Below, piece after piece: positions 7,784 through 13,691 of a DNA stretch of 64,000 nt. The position numbers were made by a program, and so were the translations under genes. The notes beneath the pieces are model-generated. The model searched no databases, was not told where the DNA came from, and saw nothing but the letters and a program-made list of their open reading frames with translations. Position 1 is the stretch's first letter; every line of letters begins with the position of its first letter. The DNA is from Acidocella sp. KAb 2-4 (lineage in GTDB: Bacteria > Pseudomonadota > Alphaproteobacteria > Acetobacterales > Acetobacteraceae): NCBI RefSeq assembly GCF_020567705.1, contig NZ_JAJDJU010000003.1, positions 1-64,000 on the forward strand. The letters are read 5' to 3'.

Positions 7784-7839
7784 TTCCTCTGCACCACCCA
7801 TGGCGCGGCGGCATCCAGGCTGGAGCGCATGTCATGGTC

Positions 7840-7922
7840 TCGCCCGCGCCGTGCGGGCAGCAACCCCAACCCGGCGCGAGACGGCCAGCCCTCTGAGGGG
7901 CTGGCCGCATCGCGCCTTGGAG
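7840..7922 (+). promoter_or_regulatory. Structured leader of gene A1
   Basis: The leader opens with TCGCCCGCGCCG (7840-7851), a 12-mer found again in the A2 leader at 8925. A small hairpin (GCCCGC 7842-7847 / GCGGGC 7853-7858) comes first. A compound stem follows: GGCGCGA (7873-7879) with TCGCGCC (7910-7916), and CGGCCAGCCC (7882-7891) with GGGCTGGCCG (7898-7907), joined by a 2x2 internal loop. The stem ends three bases before the ribosome-binding site GGAG (7919-7922), so folding could block or position ribosomes. Confidence 0.65.
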
Positions 7923-7930
7923 ACCATTAC

Positions 7931-8230
7931 ATGACCCAAACCTTCCCCCAGGCCGAGGCGCTGGAGGCGCTCCTGCGGCGCCATGCCACCGGGCGCGATT
8001 TACCCCGTCACACGCCGCATGTCCGGCTCGCCGATGCCCTGGCCAGCGGCCATGATCCATTGCTCCTGATCGAATACTTCCGCGATCTCGACGTGAAGAT
8101 CGCCAACCTCGAAGACCTGCTCGCCGCCTGCGCCGACCCCGGCGAGGAGGAAGTCCAAGCCTATCGCGTCGAGGAAGGCATCGCCGTCTTCCTCGTAACG
8201 GATGGGCAATGGGCGGTCTTCACGCGATGA
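7931..8230 (+). CDS. Cassette protein A1 (unknown family)
   Basis: 99 residues, acidic, no signal peptide or membrane segment. It is a diverged paralogue of A2 (9021-9338): shared landmarks are LLRR near residue 13, the ADA-x3-G-x-DPL core (34-44), an L-x-KI/V segment, an acidic stretch (EEE), EG-I/V and a final W-x-VF. I recognise no family. The start has GGAG 8 bases upstream and a strong hairpin just before it. Its stop overlaps the B1 start (ATGA, 8227-8230), an arrangement repeated exactly in the second copy, so A and B are probably made in fixed ratio and may interact. Confidence 0.65.
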   Translation: MTQTFPQAEALEALLRRHATGRDLPRHTPHVRLADALASGHDPLLLIEYFRDLDVKIANLEDLLAACADPGEEEVQAYRVEEGIAVFLVTDGQWAVFTR

Positions 8231-8919
8231 CGGCAGCCAGCATGGCAACCGGCACCAGCCAGGCCGGCGGCAACGCCACGGGACGGCGCCTCAACCGCGA
8301 CATTGTCGCGTGGCACACCACCAGCGCCGGGCGCAATGTCGCCCTCGCAACCATCGACCTGATCCCGGGCCGGCCGTTGCGCTTGTGGGGTGCGGCGGTC
8401 GAGATCGCGGATGGCGGCGTATTCATCCGCCTCGCCATCTCCGGCCCGTTCGACGGCTGGAACGTTGCCCAGCTCCTCGCCGTGGCGCTGGCAAGGTTCG
8501 AGGCGGAGCTGGCGCATTCCGGCGCGCCAGCCTTGGCCGAGATTGTGCATCACCTTGAACACGCCGCCGCCGTACACCGCGAACCCCAGGAGAGAGACAC
8601 CGTGCCGCCGGTCTCCTTCGAGCCTGCTCAACCGGGCGGGGTGGCCTCACCATTCCCATGGACCGTGGCCAGGGCAGGGCTTTTCTCGATTCCACTCTGT
8701 CCCGACCCTGAGGCAAGACAGCGCGGCGTCACACCGGAGCAGCTCTTGGCCGTGGTCGAGCTGGCATTGACCAGTTGGCTGCCGGTCACGCCGTGGAGGA
8801 GAAGCTGCTGGGAGGCGCGCCGTGCGGTGCGTGCGGCGCTGGCGCTGGAGGCAGAGCGGGCAAAGGCGCGGTGGGCCGCGCACGTGGCCGCGGCAGACGG
8901 GGAGCCCGACCGTATGTGA
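8227..8919 (+). CDS. Cassette protein B1 (unknown family)
   Basis: 230 residues, probably cytoplasmic. It is paralogous to B2 (9335-9961). The best-conserved block is PGGVASP (136-142), then a Trp/Arg segment (W145, R149), SI-x-LCPDPE (154-162), and G-x2-PEQ-I/L-L near 167-173, followed by a region with paired Trp/Arg and an Ala/Glu/Arg-rich helical tail. The N-terminal halves align weakly (IVA at 26-28, a W-x6-V strand, GW-x2-QL). No catalytic signature is evident; the invariant Cys and Asp in LCPDPE are the obvious residues to test. The ATG at 8227 is chosen for its 4-nt overlap with A1; M6 or M12 are alternatives. Confidence 0.6.
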   Translation: MTAASMATGTSQAGGNATGRRLNRDIVAWHTTSAGRNVALATIDLIPGRPLRLWGAAVEIADGGVFIRLAISGPFDGWNVAQLLAVALARFEAELAHSGAPALAEIVHHLEHAAAVHREPQERDTVPPVSFEPAQPGGVASPFPWTVARAGLFSIPLCPDPEARQRGVTPEQLLAVVELALTSWLPVTPWRRSCWEARRAVRAALALEAERAKARWAAHVAAADGEPDRM

Positions 8920-8924
8920 TGCCA

Positions 8925-9014
8925 TCGCCCGCGCCGACCCAGGCCCGGGCATCCCATCCACCGCCAACCAGCGCGCGGCCCCGCCCTCACAGGCGGGGCT
9001 GCGTGCGTCTGGAG
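8925..9014 (+). promoter_or_regulatory. Structured leader of gene A2
   Basis: It begins with the same TCGCCCGCGCCG 12-mer (8925-8936) as the A1 leader. A 15-bp stem runs 8971-8985 with 8992-9006 (core GCCCCGCC / GGCGGGGC, loop CTCACA) and includes two G.U pairs. The ribosome-binding site GGAG (9011-9014) starts five bases after the stem, and the ATG is at 9021. The sequence of the main stem differs from that in the A1 leader, yet the placement is the same, so structure rather than sequence appears to be kept. Confidence 0.65.
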
Positions 9015-9020
9015 CATCAC

Positions 9021-9338
9021 ATGGACGAAACGAAAACCGAGACGCTGGCGGAGTTGCTGCGGCGATACTCCGACGTCGAAAGATTGAGCGAGGTGCAGCG
9101 CGTTAACTTCGCCGACGCCGTGCGCACCGGCGACGATCCGCTGCGCGTCATTGCCTACCTCGCCACCCTCGGCATCAAGGTGAAGACGCCGGCCGACCTG
9201 TTCCGCCTCAACGACGACGACAACGAGGAGGAGCTAGTCTGCTTCTGGATTCCCGAGGGCGTGGCGGCAACGATCAACAGCGATGATTCCTGGCTGGTGT
9301 TCGAGGTCGACCGCGCGGAAGGGAGCGCGCGGGCATGA
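9021..9338 (+). CDS. Cassette protein A2 (paralogue of A1)
   Basis: 105 residues. Relative to A1 it keeps LAELLRRY near the N-terminus, FADAV-x2-G-DDPL (32-43), LGIKVKT, an acidic run (NDDDNEEEL), PEGVA and SWLVF, with a short extra tail (EVDRAEGSARA). By eye about a third of aligned positions are identical, so the duplication is old and both copies have been kept open. The start is supported by GGAG and by the parallel with A1. The stop overlaps the B2 start (ATGA, 9335-9338). Family and function unknown. Confidence 0.65.
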   Translation: MDETKTETLAELLRRYSDVERLSEVQRVNFADAVRTGDDPLRVIAYLATLGIKVKTPADLFRLNDDDNEEELVCFWIPEGVAATINSDDSWLVFEVDRAEGSARA

Positions 9339-9961
9339 TCGACCTCGACGAGAAATCCATCGTCGCCGCGCGCCGCACGGCCGACGGCGAGCGCTTCGCC
9401 CTGTTCAGCAACGCCGACGTGTTGCCGTTCTGGGCGCAGAAATTCTGGACAGTCGCGCTCGACACCGGCGGCGACGGCTTCGGCCTGCCGGTGCGCTACG
9501 GCACGGTCTGCTCCGCCCCGGTGGGCTGGACCCTGCGCCAGTTGATCCTCGTGGCGCAGGCGCGCGCGGCGCTGGAATATGCGCGGGTGCCGGAGGGCGG
9601 CGCGCTCGCCGTGCTGGAGGCGCTGGGCAAGGCGGTCAGGCAGATGCAGGCGGGCGAGCCGCTCGGCGCCGGGGTGGAATTCTGCCCCGGCGGCGTGGCC
9701 TCACCCTACCGCTGGACCAAGGCGCGGTGCGGCGATCTGTCGATCGAGCTCTGCCCCGATCCGGAGAGCCGTGACGAGGGCATCGTGCCCGAGCAAATCC
9801 TCATCGTTGCCGACGAGGCGCTGCGGGACTGGACGGAGCGGGCGCCATACATCTCCCGGCTCTGGACCTGCCGCAACGCCGTGCGCGAGGCCCTGGCCGC
9901 CGAGATACGCCGCGTGCGGATCGCGCGCATGGCGACGGGTGAATCCGGAGAAGGTGGATAG
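9335..9961 (+). CDS. Cassette protein B2 (paralogue of B1)
   Basis: 208 residues, shorter than B1 mainly because it lacks the first 20 residues of B1. It carries the same central block: CPGGVASPYRWTKAR (117-131), LSIELCPDPESR (135-146) and G-x-VPEQILIV, then a W-T-C-R segment and an Arg-rich helical end. The first 70 residues align weakly with B1 through IVAA-R, a W-x-VAL strand and GW-x2-RQL. Start overlaps A2 by 4 nt. Because both A-B pairs persist with the same overlap and leader design, selection probably acts on the pair. No function can be assigned. Confidence 0.6.
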   Translation: MIDLDEKSIVAARRTADGERFALFSNADVLPFWAQKFWTVALDTGGDGFGLPVRYGTVCSAPVGWTLRQLILVAQARAALEYARVPEGGALAVLEALGKAVRQMQAGEPLGAGVEFCPGGVASPYRWTKARCGDLSIELCPDPESRDEGIVPEQILIVADEALRDWTERAPYISRLWTCRNAVREALAAEIRRVRIARMATGESGEGG

Positions 9962-10011
9962 GGCTGGGGGCAGGCAGACCGGCGGGGCGCGCGGGTTGAT
10001 CGCCAACGCGT

Positions 10012-10034
10012 CTTGAAGGTTTTGAACCTTCAAG
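10012..10034. repeat. Perfect 10-bp hairpin downstream of B2
   Basis: CTTGAAGGTT (10012-10021), loop TTG, AACCTTCAAG (10025-10034). There is no T-run. It could end the A2-B2 transcript by processing, or belong to the leader of the excisionase-like gene. Confidence 0.6.
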
Positions 10035-10117
10035 CGCGGCCCTGCCATCTTCTTCGCCGGTCAACGCGGACCGGCAATGGCCTTTGGCGCCAAAGTTGGG
10101 TCGTCGAACACCTCCAT

Positions 10118-10150
10118 GGACGAGCCGGGGCAAGCGTGCCTCCGGCGTCC
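10118..10150 (+). repeat. Imperfect leader hairpin of the excisionase-like gene
   Basis: GGACG (10118-10122) pairs with CGTCC (10146-10150), CCGG (10125-10128) with CCGG (10142-10145) and GGC (10129-10131) with GCC (10138-10140). It ends seven bases before the GGAGA ribosome-binding site of the gene at 10170. Confidence 0.45.
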
Positions 10151-10169
10151 GACATGGAGACAGTTCGAC

Positions 10170-10442
10170 ATGGCCAAGCACATGACCACCACCGCCGAGA
10201 CTGGCGACAGCACCGCAAACACTACCACCACCGAGATAGTCGAGTTCCCGACGCCGACGAAGCTGCTCACCGCCAACGAGGTGGGAGAGCTGCTCGGCGT
10301 TCCGCCGGAGGCGCTGGAGCGCTGGCGCGGCAACGGCTCTGGCCTCCCCTTCATCAGGCTCTCCGGCCGGTACATCCGCTACCGGCCGGAAGACTTGGCA
10401 GACTTCATCCAGAGCTCCCGCCGCAACAGCACCGCCGGGTAG
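10170..10442 (+). CDS. Excisionase-like / AlpA-type HTH protein
   Basis: 90 residues. A Thr-rich N-terminal stretch precedes a MerR-like winged helix-turn-helix: LLTANEVGELLGV, a recognition region (PEALERWRGNG), LPFIRLSGRYIRY and RPEDLADFI, the layout of HTH_17/AlpA-type excisionases and their relatives. Start at 10170 is chosen because GGAGA lies 9 bases upstream; an in-frame ATG at 10077 would extend across the leader hairpin. It directly precedes the integrase on the same strand, as expected for a directionality factor that controls excision or integrase expression. DNA-binding role is well supported; the specific recombination role is inferred from position. Confidence 0.7.
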   Translation: MAKHMTTTAETGDSTANTTTTEIVEFPTPTKLLTANEVGELLGVPPEALERWRGNGSGLPFIRLSGRYIRYRPEDLADFIQSSRRNSTAG

Positions 10443-10456
10443 GCATCGTCCGTCTG

Positions 10457-10483
10457 CCGCTCTCGGCCCAGCGCCGGGAGCGG
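10457..10483 (+). repeat. Leader hairpin of the integrase gene
   Basis: CCGCTCTCGGC (10457-10467) pairs along its whole length with GCCGGGAGCGG (10473-10483), one T.G included; the loop is CCAGC. It lies between the HTH gene and the integrase start. Confidence 0.6.
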
Positions 10484-10514
10484 TACGTCCACCTGGGCAG
10501 ATGCCCCCCATGCC

Positions 10515-10554
10515 CATCCACCCCATCCATCTATCCATCCAGCCAGCCAGCCAA
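10515..10554. repeat. Short tandem repeat upstream of the integrase
   Basis: Degenerate tandem CATCCA/CATCCC and CAGC units (for example CATCCATCTATCCATCC) followed by three AGCC units. It sits between the integrase leader hairpin and its ribosome-binding site and could slip; a role as recombinase arm site is possible but unsupported. Confidence 0.4.
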
Positions 10555-10568
10555 TGGAAAGGAACCCC

Positions 10569-11774
10569 ATGGCCGCGACCACCATCACCCGCAGCCTCGT
10601 GCAGAGGCTGCCGCCCCTTGCGGAAGGTGCAGCCAAGCAGCGCATCTTCGACGATCGGCTGGTCGGCTTCATCGCCGAGCAGAGACGCAGCACCGTCACC
10701 TTCTACTTCCGGTATAAGGACGCGCGCGGGCGCCAGCATGAAGTCCGGCTGGGCCGCCTCGGCGACGTCACCGTCGACCAGGCCCGCAGGCGGGCGGAGC
10801 AGCTGAAGGCCGGGGTCAGCCTGGGCGGCGACCCGGTGGCCGAGAAGGCGAAGCAGAAGGCAATCCCGACCGTGGAGGAATTCGCCAGGGAGAGATATCT
10901 CCCGCACGTGCAGGAGCGCCAGCGCGCGGCGCACAACGTCGAGGCCTATCTGCGCCTGCGCATCCTGCCCGCCATCGGCAGGAAGGCGCTGGACGAGGTG
11001 ACCCAGCAGGACGTGGCCGATCTCCGGCGCAGGCTGGTGGCCGAAGGTCTGGCCAACGGCACGTGCAACCGGCACCTCGCCACCCTGCGCGCCATGTTCA
11101 ACCAGGCCCTGAAATGGGAGCTGTATCAGGGGCGGAATCCTGCCAGCTCGCCCGGCATGCTGCGCGAGCAGCACCGCGACAAATATCTCGGCCCCGGCGA
11201 GACGCAGGCGCTGGTCAGGGCCCTGGACGCGGACAAGGACGAGACCGCCGCCGCCGTGCTGGCGCTGCTGATCGTCACCGGCGCGCGCCGGGGCGAGGTG
11301 CTGAACGCGAAATGGGAGAACGTGGATTTCGATCGCGGGCTGCTGACCGTGCCCCGGTCCAAATCCGGCCGCACGCGGCACATCCCGCTCTCGCCGGTGG
11401 CGCGGGGCATCCTGCTGCGCCAGTTCGCCAAGCGCTCCATCCACCCGGACAACCCGCACGTGTTCCCCAGCGCCCGCCGGCAGGGCAGGCCGGTGGAGGG
11501 CGTGCGCGGCGCCTGGGTCCGGGCGAAGAAGGCGGCGGGCCTGCCGGCCGATCTGCGCATCCACGATCTGCGGCACAACTTCGCCTCGGCGCTGGCCAAC
11601 GCCGGCACGCCGCTGAACGAGATCGGCACGGTGCTGGGCCACACCCAGCTCGCCACCACCCTGCGCTACGCCCATCACGCCCCGCAGCGGCTGATCGACA
11701 CCGCCACCGTCGCCTCAAGGGCCTGGAACCTGCTGCCGGAGGCCAAGAAGGCCGAGGCAAAGGACGCGGCGTAG
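10569..11774 (+). CDS. Tyrosine recombinase / site-specific integrase
   Basis: 401 residues. An N-terminal arm-binding-like domain (1-95, with FYFRYKDARGRQHEVRLG) is followed by a SAM-like core-binding domain (about 100-190) and the catalytic domain. The catalytic set is complete: R240 in TGARRGE, K265 in the KSGRTRHIPL hairpin, H332 and R335 in HDLRH, H358 in LGHTQ and nucleophile Y367 in LRYAHH. ATG 10569 is used because AAAGGAA lies six bases upstream. It would integrate or excise the element. The tRNA-Arg gene at 17686-17762 is the obvious target type, though it lies 6 kb away and no second att copy is visible in the window. Confidence 0.92.
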   Translation: MAATTITRSLVQRLPPLAEGAAKQRIFDDRLVGFIAEQRRSTVTFYFRYKDARGRQHEVRLGRLGDVTVDQARRRAEQLKAGVSLGGDPVAEKAKQKAIPTVEEFARERYLPHVQERQRAAHNVEAYLRLRILPAIGRKALDEVTQQDVADLRRRLVAEGLANGTCNRHLATLRAMFNQALKWELYQGRNPASSPGMLREQHRDKYLGPGETQALVRALDADKDETAAAVLALLIVTGARRGEVLNAKWENVDFDRGLLTVPRSKSGRTRHIPLSPVARGILLRQFAKRSIHPDNPHVFPSARRQGRPVEGVRGAWVRAKKAAGLPADLRIHDLRHNFASALANAGTPLNEIGTVLGHTQLATTLRYAHHAPQRLIDTATVASRAWNLLPEAKKAEAKDAA

Positions 11775-11817
11775 GCCAAGCGGACTGGCACCATCACCAC
11801 CGCGACCAGCACGAAGA

Positions 11818-11845
11818 CGGGGAAGGCGCCGAAGCGCCTTCCCCG
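11818..11845 (+). repeat. Perfect 12-bp hairpin after the integrase
   Basis: CGGGGAAGGCGC (11818-11829), loop CGAA, GCGCCTTCCCCG (11834-11845). There is no T-run. It lies in the leader of the small membrane protein gene, 25 bases before its AAAGGAG. Confidence 0.7.
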
Positions 11846-11881
11846 ATCCGCCACCAAATCAAAAACTTGAAAGGAGCCACC

Positions 11882-12148
11882 ATGCAGAACGAGAAGAACC
11901 AGCTCGCCGCTACCGAGATCGCGCCGCAGCACCCTGAGCAGAAGCCAGCCCCAGGAAGCAGGAAGCGCGGCCTCTGGAACCGCCTGCCAGCCGCGGTGAA
12001 GATCATCCTCACCCTGCCGGTGGTGATGGCGCTGCTGGGTGCCGAGGTCGAGCTGCGCCTGGCGCCCCAGCTCGACCTCGTCCTCACCGCCGTCGGCGTC
12101 TGTGCCATGTGGGCGTGGTTGTCCGGCGTACCGGCAGCGATGGGGTGA
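11882..12148 (+). CDS. Small membrane protein of the mobile element
   Basis: 88 residues: a polar Gln/Pro-rich N-terminus (about 40 residues) followed by two hydrophobic segments (about 42-57 and 68-83) separated by a short charged loop (EVELRLAPQLD). It probably spans the inner membrane twice. The start has AAAGGAG at ideal spacing. A 130-bp stretch covering its last 43 codons is repeated, diverged and without the 5' part, at 12968-13097. I recognise no family; small proteins of this type are common cargo near integrases. Confidence 0.6.
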   Translation: MQNEKNQLAATEIAPQHPEQKPAPGSRKRGLWNRLPAAVKIILTLPVVMALLGAEVELRLAPQLDLVLTAVGVCAMWAWLSGVPAAMG

Positions 12149-12220
12149 ATGCTGGAAATTTCGAAGGTACGCTGGGTGGAAATGCCCAGCGAAATAATGC
12201 GGTGGTGCGATGGGAGCGGA

Positions 12221-12778
12221 TCATGGGGCAAGGCCAAGCGCGACCAATGCTGGACGCATCATCGGGTCGGCCTGTGCCGGCGTTATACCCTGGGTCTTGA
12301 GCGCGGCGATAAGGCCCGCTCTTCCGCCATAGGCGCGCTGAGCGCGGGCGATGAGGTCCGTCGCCAAATCACGTACGATGGGAACTTGCATGGGTGTGGG
12401 GCTTTTGAACACGTCGTTCGGTGCCCACAAGCTGGTGCAGACATTGTGGTGGTAGAGGATGACATCACGAAACCCATAAACCGGCACCATCACGGGCTTG
12501 TTGATATTGGGCGCGTCGATGAACACCATGGCCGGCCCAGCTACGAGCATATACGTGCCCTCGGGCCGCTCGGTCTGGGCATAAATCCAGAATGGCGCGT
12601 GCGAAGGTTGAGGGCAGGCGGTAACCAAGTCTGATGGGGCCTGGGCAAAAGCGATCTGCGCCGGGGAGAAAATAAGGCCCAGAACGGGGGCGATGGGTCT
12701 AGTCAGGACCTGGGCCTGGGTGCAAAGAGGCAGGGCGGCAAGCGCCACAGCGCAAAGATTTTTCAGCAGTCGGGTCAT
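12221..12778 (-). CDS. Exported protein of unknown function
   Basis: 185 residues. A clear signal peptide (MTRLLKNLCAVALAALPLCTQAQ) starts at the ATG chosen here (12778); a longer frame upstream would bury it. The mature part carries a Pro-containing, hydrophobic central region (GPAMVFIDAPN, then VPVYGFRDVILYHHNVC) and a helical C-terminus. Two Cys residues in the mature part could form a disulphide. It is a single minus-strand gene flanked by the intact and decayed copies of the 130-bp repeat, which suggests it arrived by insertion or by a duplication event. No family recognised. Confidence 0.6.
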   Translation of the reverse strand: MTRLLKNLCAVALAALPLCTQAQVLTRPIAPVLGLIFSPAQIAFAQAPSDLVTACPQPSHAPFWIYAQTERPEGTYMLVAGPAMVFIDAPNINKPVMVPVYGFRDVILYHHNVCTSLWAPNDVFKSPTPMQVPIVRDLATDLIARAQRAYGGRAGLIAALKTQGITPAQADPMMRPALVALGLAP

Positions 12779-12967
12779 TATTTTCTGCTCTTCACCAACG
12801 CGTGGAGTGGGCCTCATCCACCAGTTTATCCTGCGGTAGCTCAAATGTGCTCTTACGAAATAAGGAAACACGCTACCTCCGAGACTGAATTACAAGAAAT
12901 GATCCTCCTTTTGCAACGTTCTGGTCAAGTATGATGGGTGTAGGTGCGTGCGAGAGGATCACCTCTC
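12779..12967. other. Non-coding spacer
   Basis: Upstream region of the exported-protein gene, AT-richer than its neighbours. No promoter or repeat could be assigned with confidence. The stretch 12779-13190 holds only this spacer, the decayed membrane gene copy and a terminator-like hairpin. Confidence 0.4.
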
Positions 12968-13097
12968 GGTAGTGACGGCGCTGCTGGACGACGAGGTCGA
13001 ACTGCGCCTCGCGCCCCAGCTCGACCGCGTCCTCACCGCCGTCGGAATCTGTGCCGTGTGGGCTTGGCTCTCCTGCGGGCCGTCTTCTGCGGCATGA
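12968..13097 (+). pseudogene. Decayed partial copy of the small membrane protein gene (11882-12148)
   Basis: These 130 bases align without gaps to 12019-12148. Counting by hand, 12 of the first 100 positions differ, and the last 30 bases are much less alike. The encoded ends match residue by residue (for example EVELRLAPQLD and LTAVG-x-CA-x-WAWLS), and both stop with TGA at the same relative point. The 5' part, including start codon, ribosome-binding site and first hydrophobic segment, is absent, so this is a remnant. The two copies lie in the same orientation with starts 949 bp apart and bracket the exported-protein gene. Confidence 0.8.
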
Positions 13098-13111
13098 GTC
13101 AGCCAAGAGAA

Positions 13112-13156
13112 ATGGCACGATGAGCGGAAATGCCCATCGTGCCATCGAACTTTTTT
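13112..13156 (+). terminator. Terminator-like hairpin
   Basis: Perfect 11-bp stem ATGGCACGATG (13112-13122) / CATCGTGCCAT (13135-13145), 12-nt loop, then CGAAC and a run of six T (13151-13156). It lies directly after the decayed gene copy and before the convergent minus-strand operon. Confidence 0.55.
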
Positions 13157-13190
13157 CCGCGAGCTTCCTACCGCACATTGTGGGTCGAGA

Positions 13191-13691
13191 TCACGACGCC
13201 GCTCCGATCGCCGTTATAGGCGCAGGGGGAGTTCCCGCTACCTCGGCCTTGAGGGCCTTGAGAACGCGCCACTGCAGGACGATCTCCACCGGGACGATGA
13301 CAAAGCCGGCCAAGGAGCAGACGATGCTCCCGACGAGGTACGTCACGACCCACGCCATGCCGCTGGCGAAGATCGTCAACCGGGTGACGCCCAGCAGGCC
13401 GTCGAGCAACCAGCGGAACCCGAAGAAGCCCCAGCCCAGGACCATCAGTATGACGATGGTGTTGCCCGGCGTGTTGGTGAGCATGTTCACGGCGGCGATC
13501 AGGTACGCGACGGCGAAGATGCTATTGATGATGAGGCGCCGCTTCGTCTTGGTGATGCGCGTCTCCAGGGCGGCGGTGTAGCAGGGCTCGCAGGACGGCG
13601 GCTGGTGCTTCCCCTGGCACGTTCCGCACAGCCCGCGTCCGCAGGCGCAGGTCGCCACCGAGATGGCGTCCGGGTGTTCGTAGCAATTCAT
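13191..13691 (-). CDS. B-box-type zinc-finger membrane protein
   Basis: 166 residues. The N-terminus has a compact zinc-binding pattern, C3-x-EH, CACGRGLCGTC (15-25) and C34-x2-C37, like bacterial B-box-type fingers. A basic linker (TKTKRR) leads to hydrophobic segments at about 54-70, 80-93 and 111-136, so the finger faces the cytoplasm on a membrane anchor. Its start overlaps the stop of the EcsC-like gene (ATGA, 13688-13691). It is the second gene of a two-gene minus-strand operon. Function unknown; a link to membrane stress or quality control is only suggested by the partner. Confidence 0.65.
   Translation of the reverse strand: MNCYEHPDAISVATCACGRGLCGTCQGKHQPPSCEPCYTAALETRITKTKRRLIINSIFAVAYLIAAVNMLTNTPGNTIVILMVLGWGFFGFRWLLDGLLGVTRLTIFASGMAWVVTYLVGSIVCSLAGFVIVPVEIVLQWRVLKALKAEVAGTPPAPITAIGAAS

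Larger units (their letters stand above)
7149..7930. other. 782-bp hairpin-rich region between helicase and A-B cassette
   Basis: No strong gene is visible. The region holds an AT-rich imperfect hairpin (7344-7366), three long perfect inverted repeats (7416-7453, 7611-7660, 7740-7783) and the leader of gene A1 (from 7840). A short minus-strand frame (7450-7617, 55 codons, GTG start inside the second hairpin) has a protein-like composition near its end but no usable ribosome-binding site. No obvious iterons were found by eye. Position beside a RepA-like helicase makes an origin or transfer-site role possible. Confidence 0.55.

Noticed and set aside
7149-7930. Plasmid iterons
   Set aside because: No set of direct repeats of about 17-22 bp was found by eye, although hairpins are abundant.
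10515-10554. Integrase arm-type binding sites in the CATCCA/AGCC repeat
   Set aside because: Units are short and degenerate and look like slippage-type simple sequence; no spacing pattern supports arm sites.
5170-11845. CRISPR array
   Set aside because: The repeats are individual inverted repeats of different sequence, with no regularly spaced identical direct repeats and no cas genes.
12948-13097. Functional gene starting at GTG 12948 over the decayed copy
   Set aside because: It lacks the first hydrophobic segment and ribosome-binding site of the intact homologue, so a remnant is the better reading.
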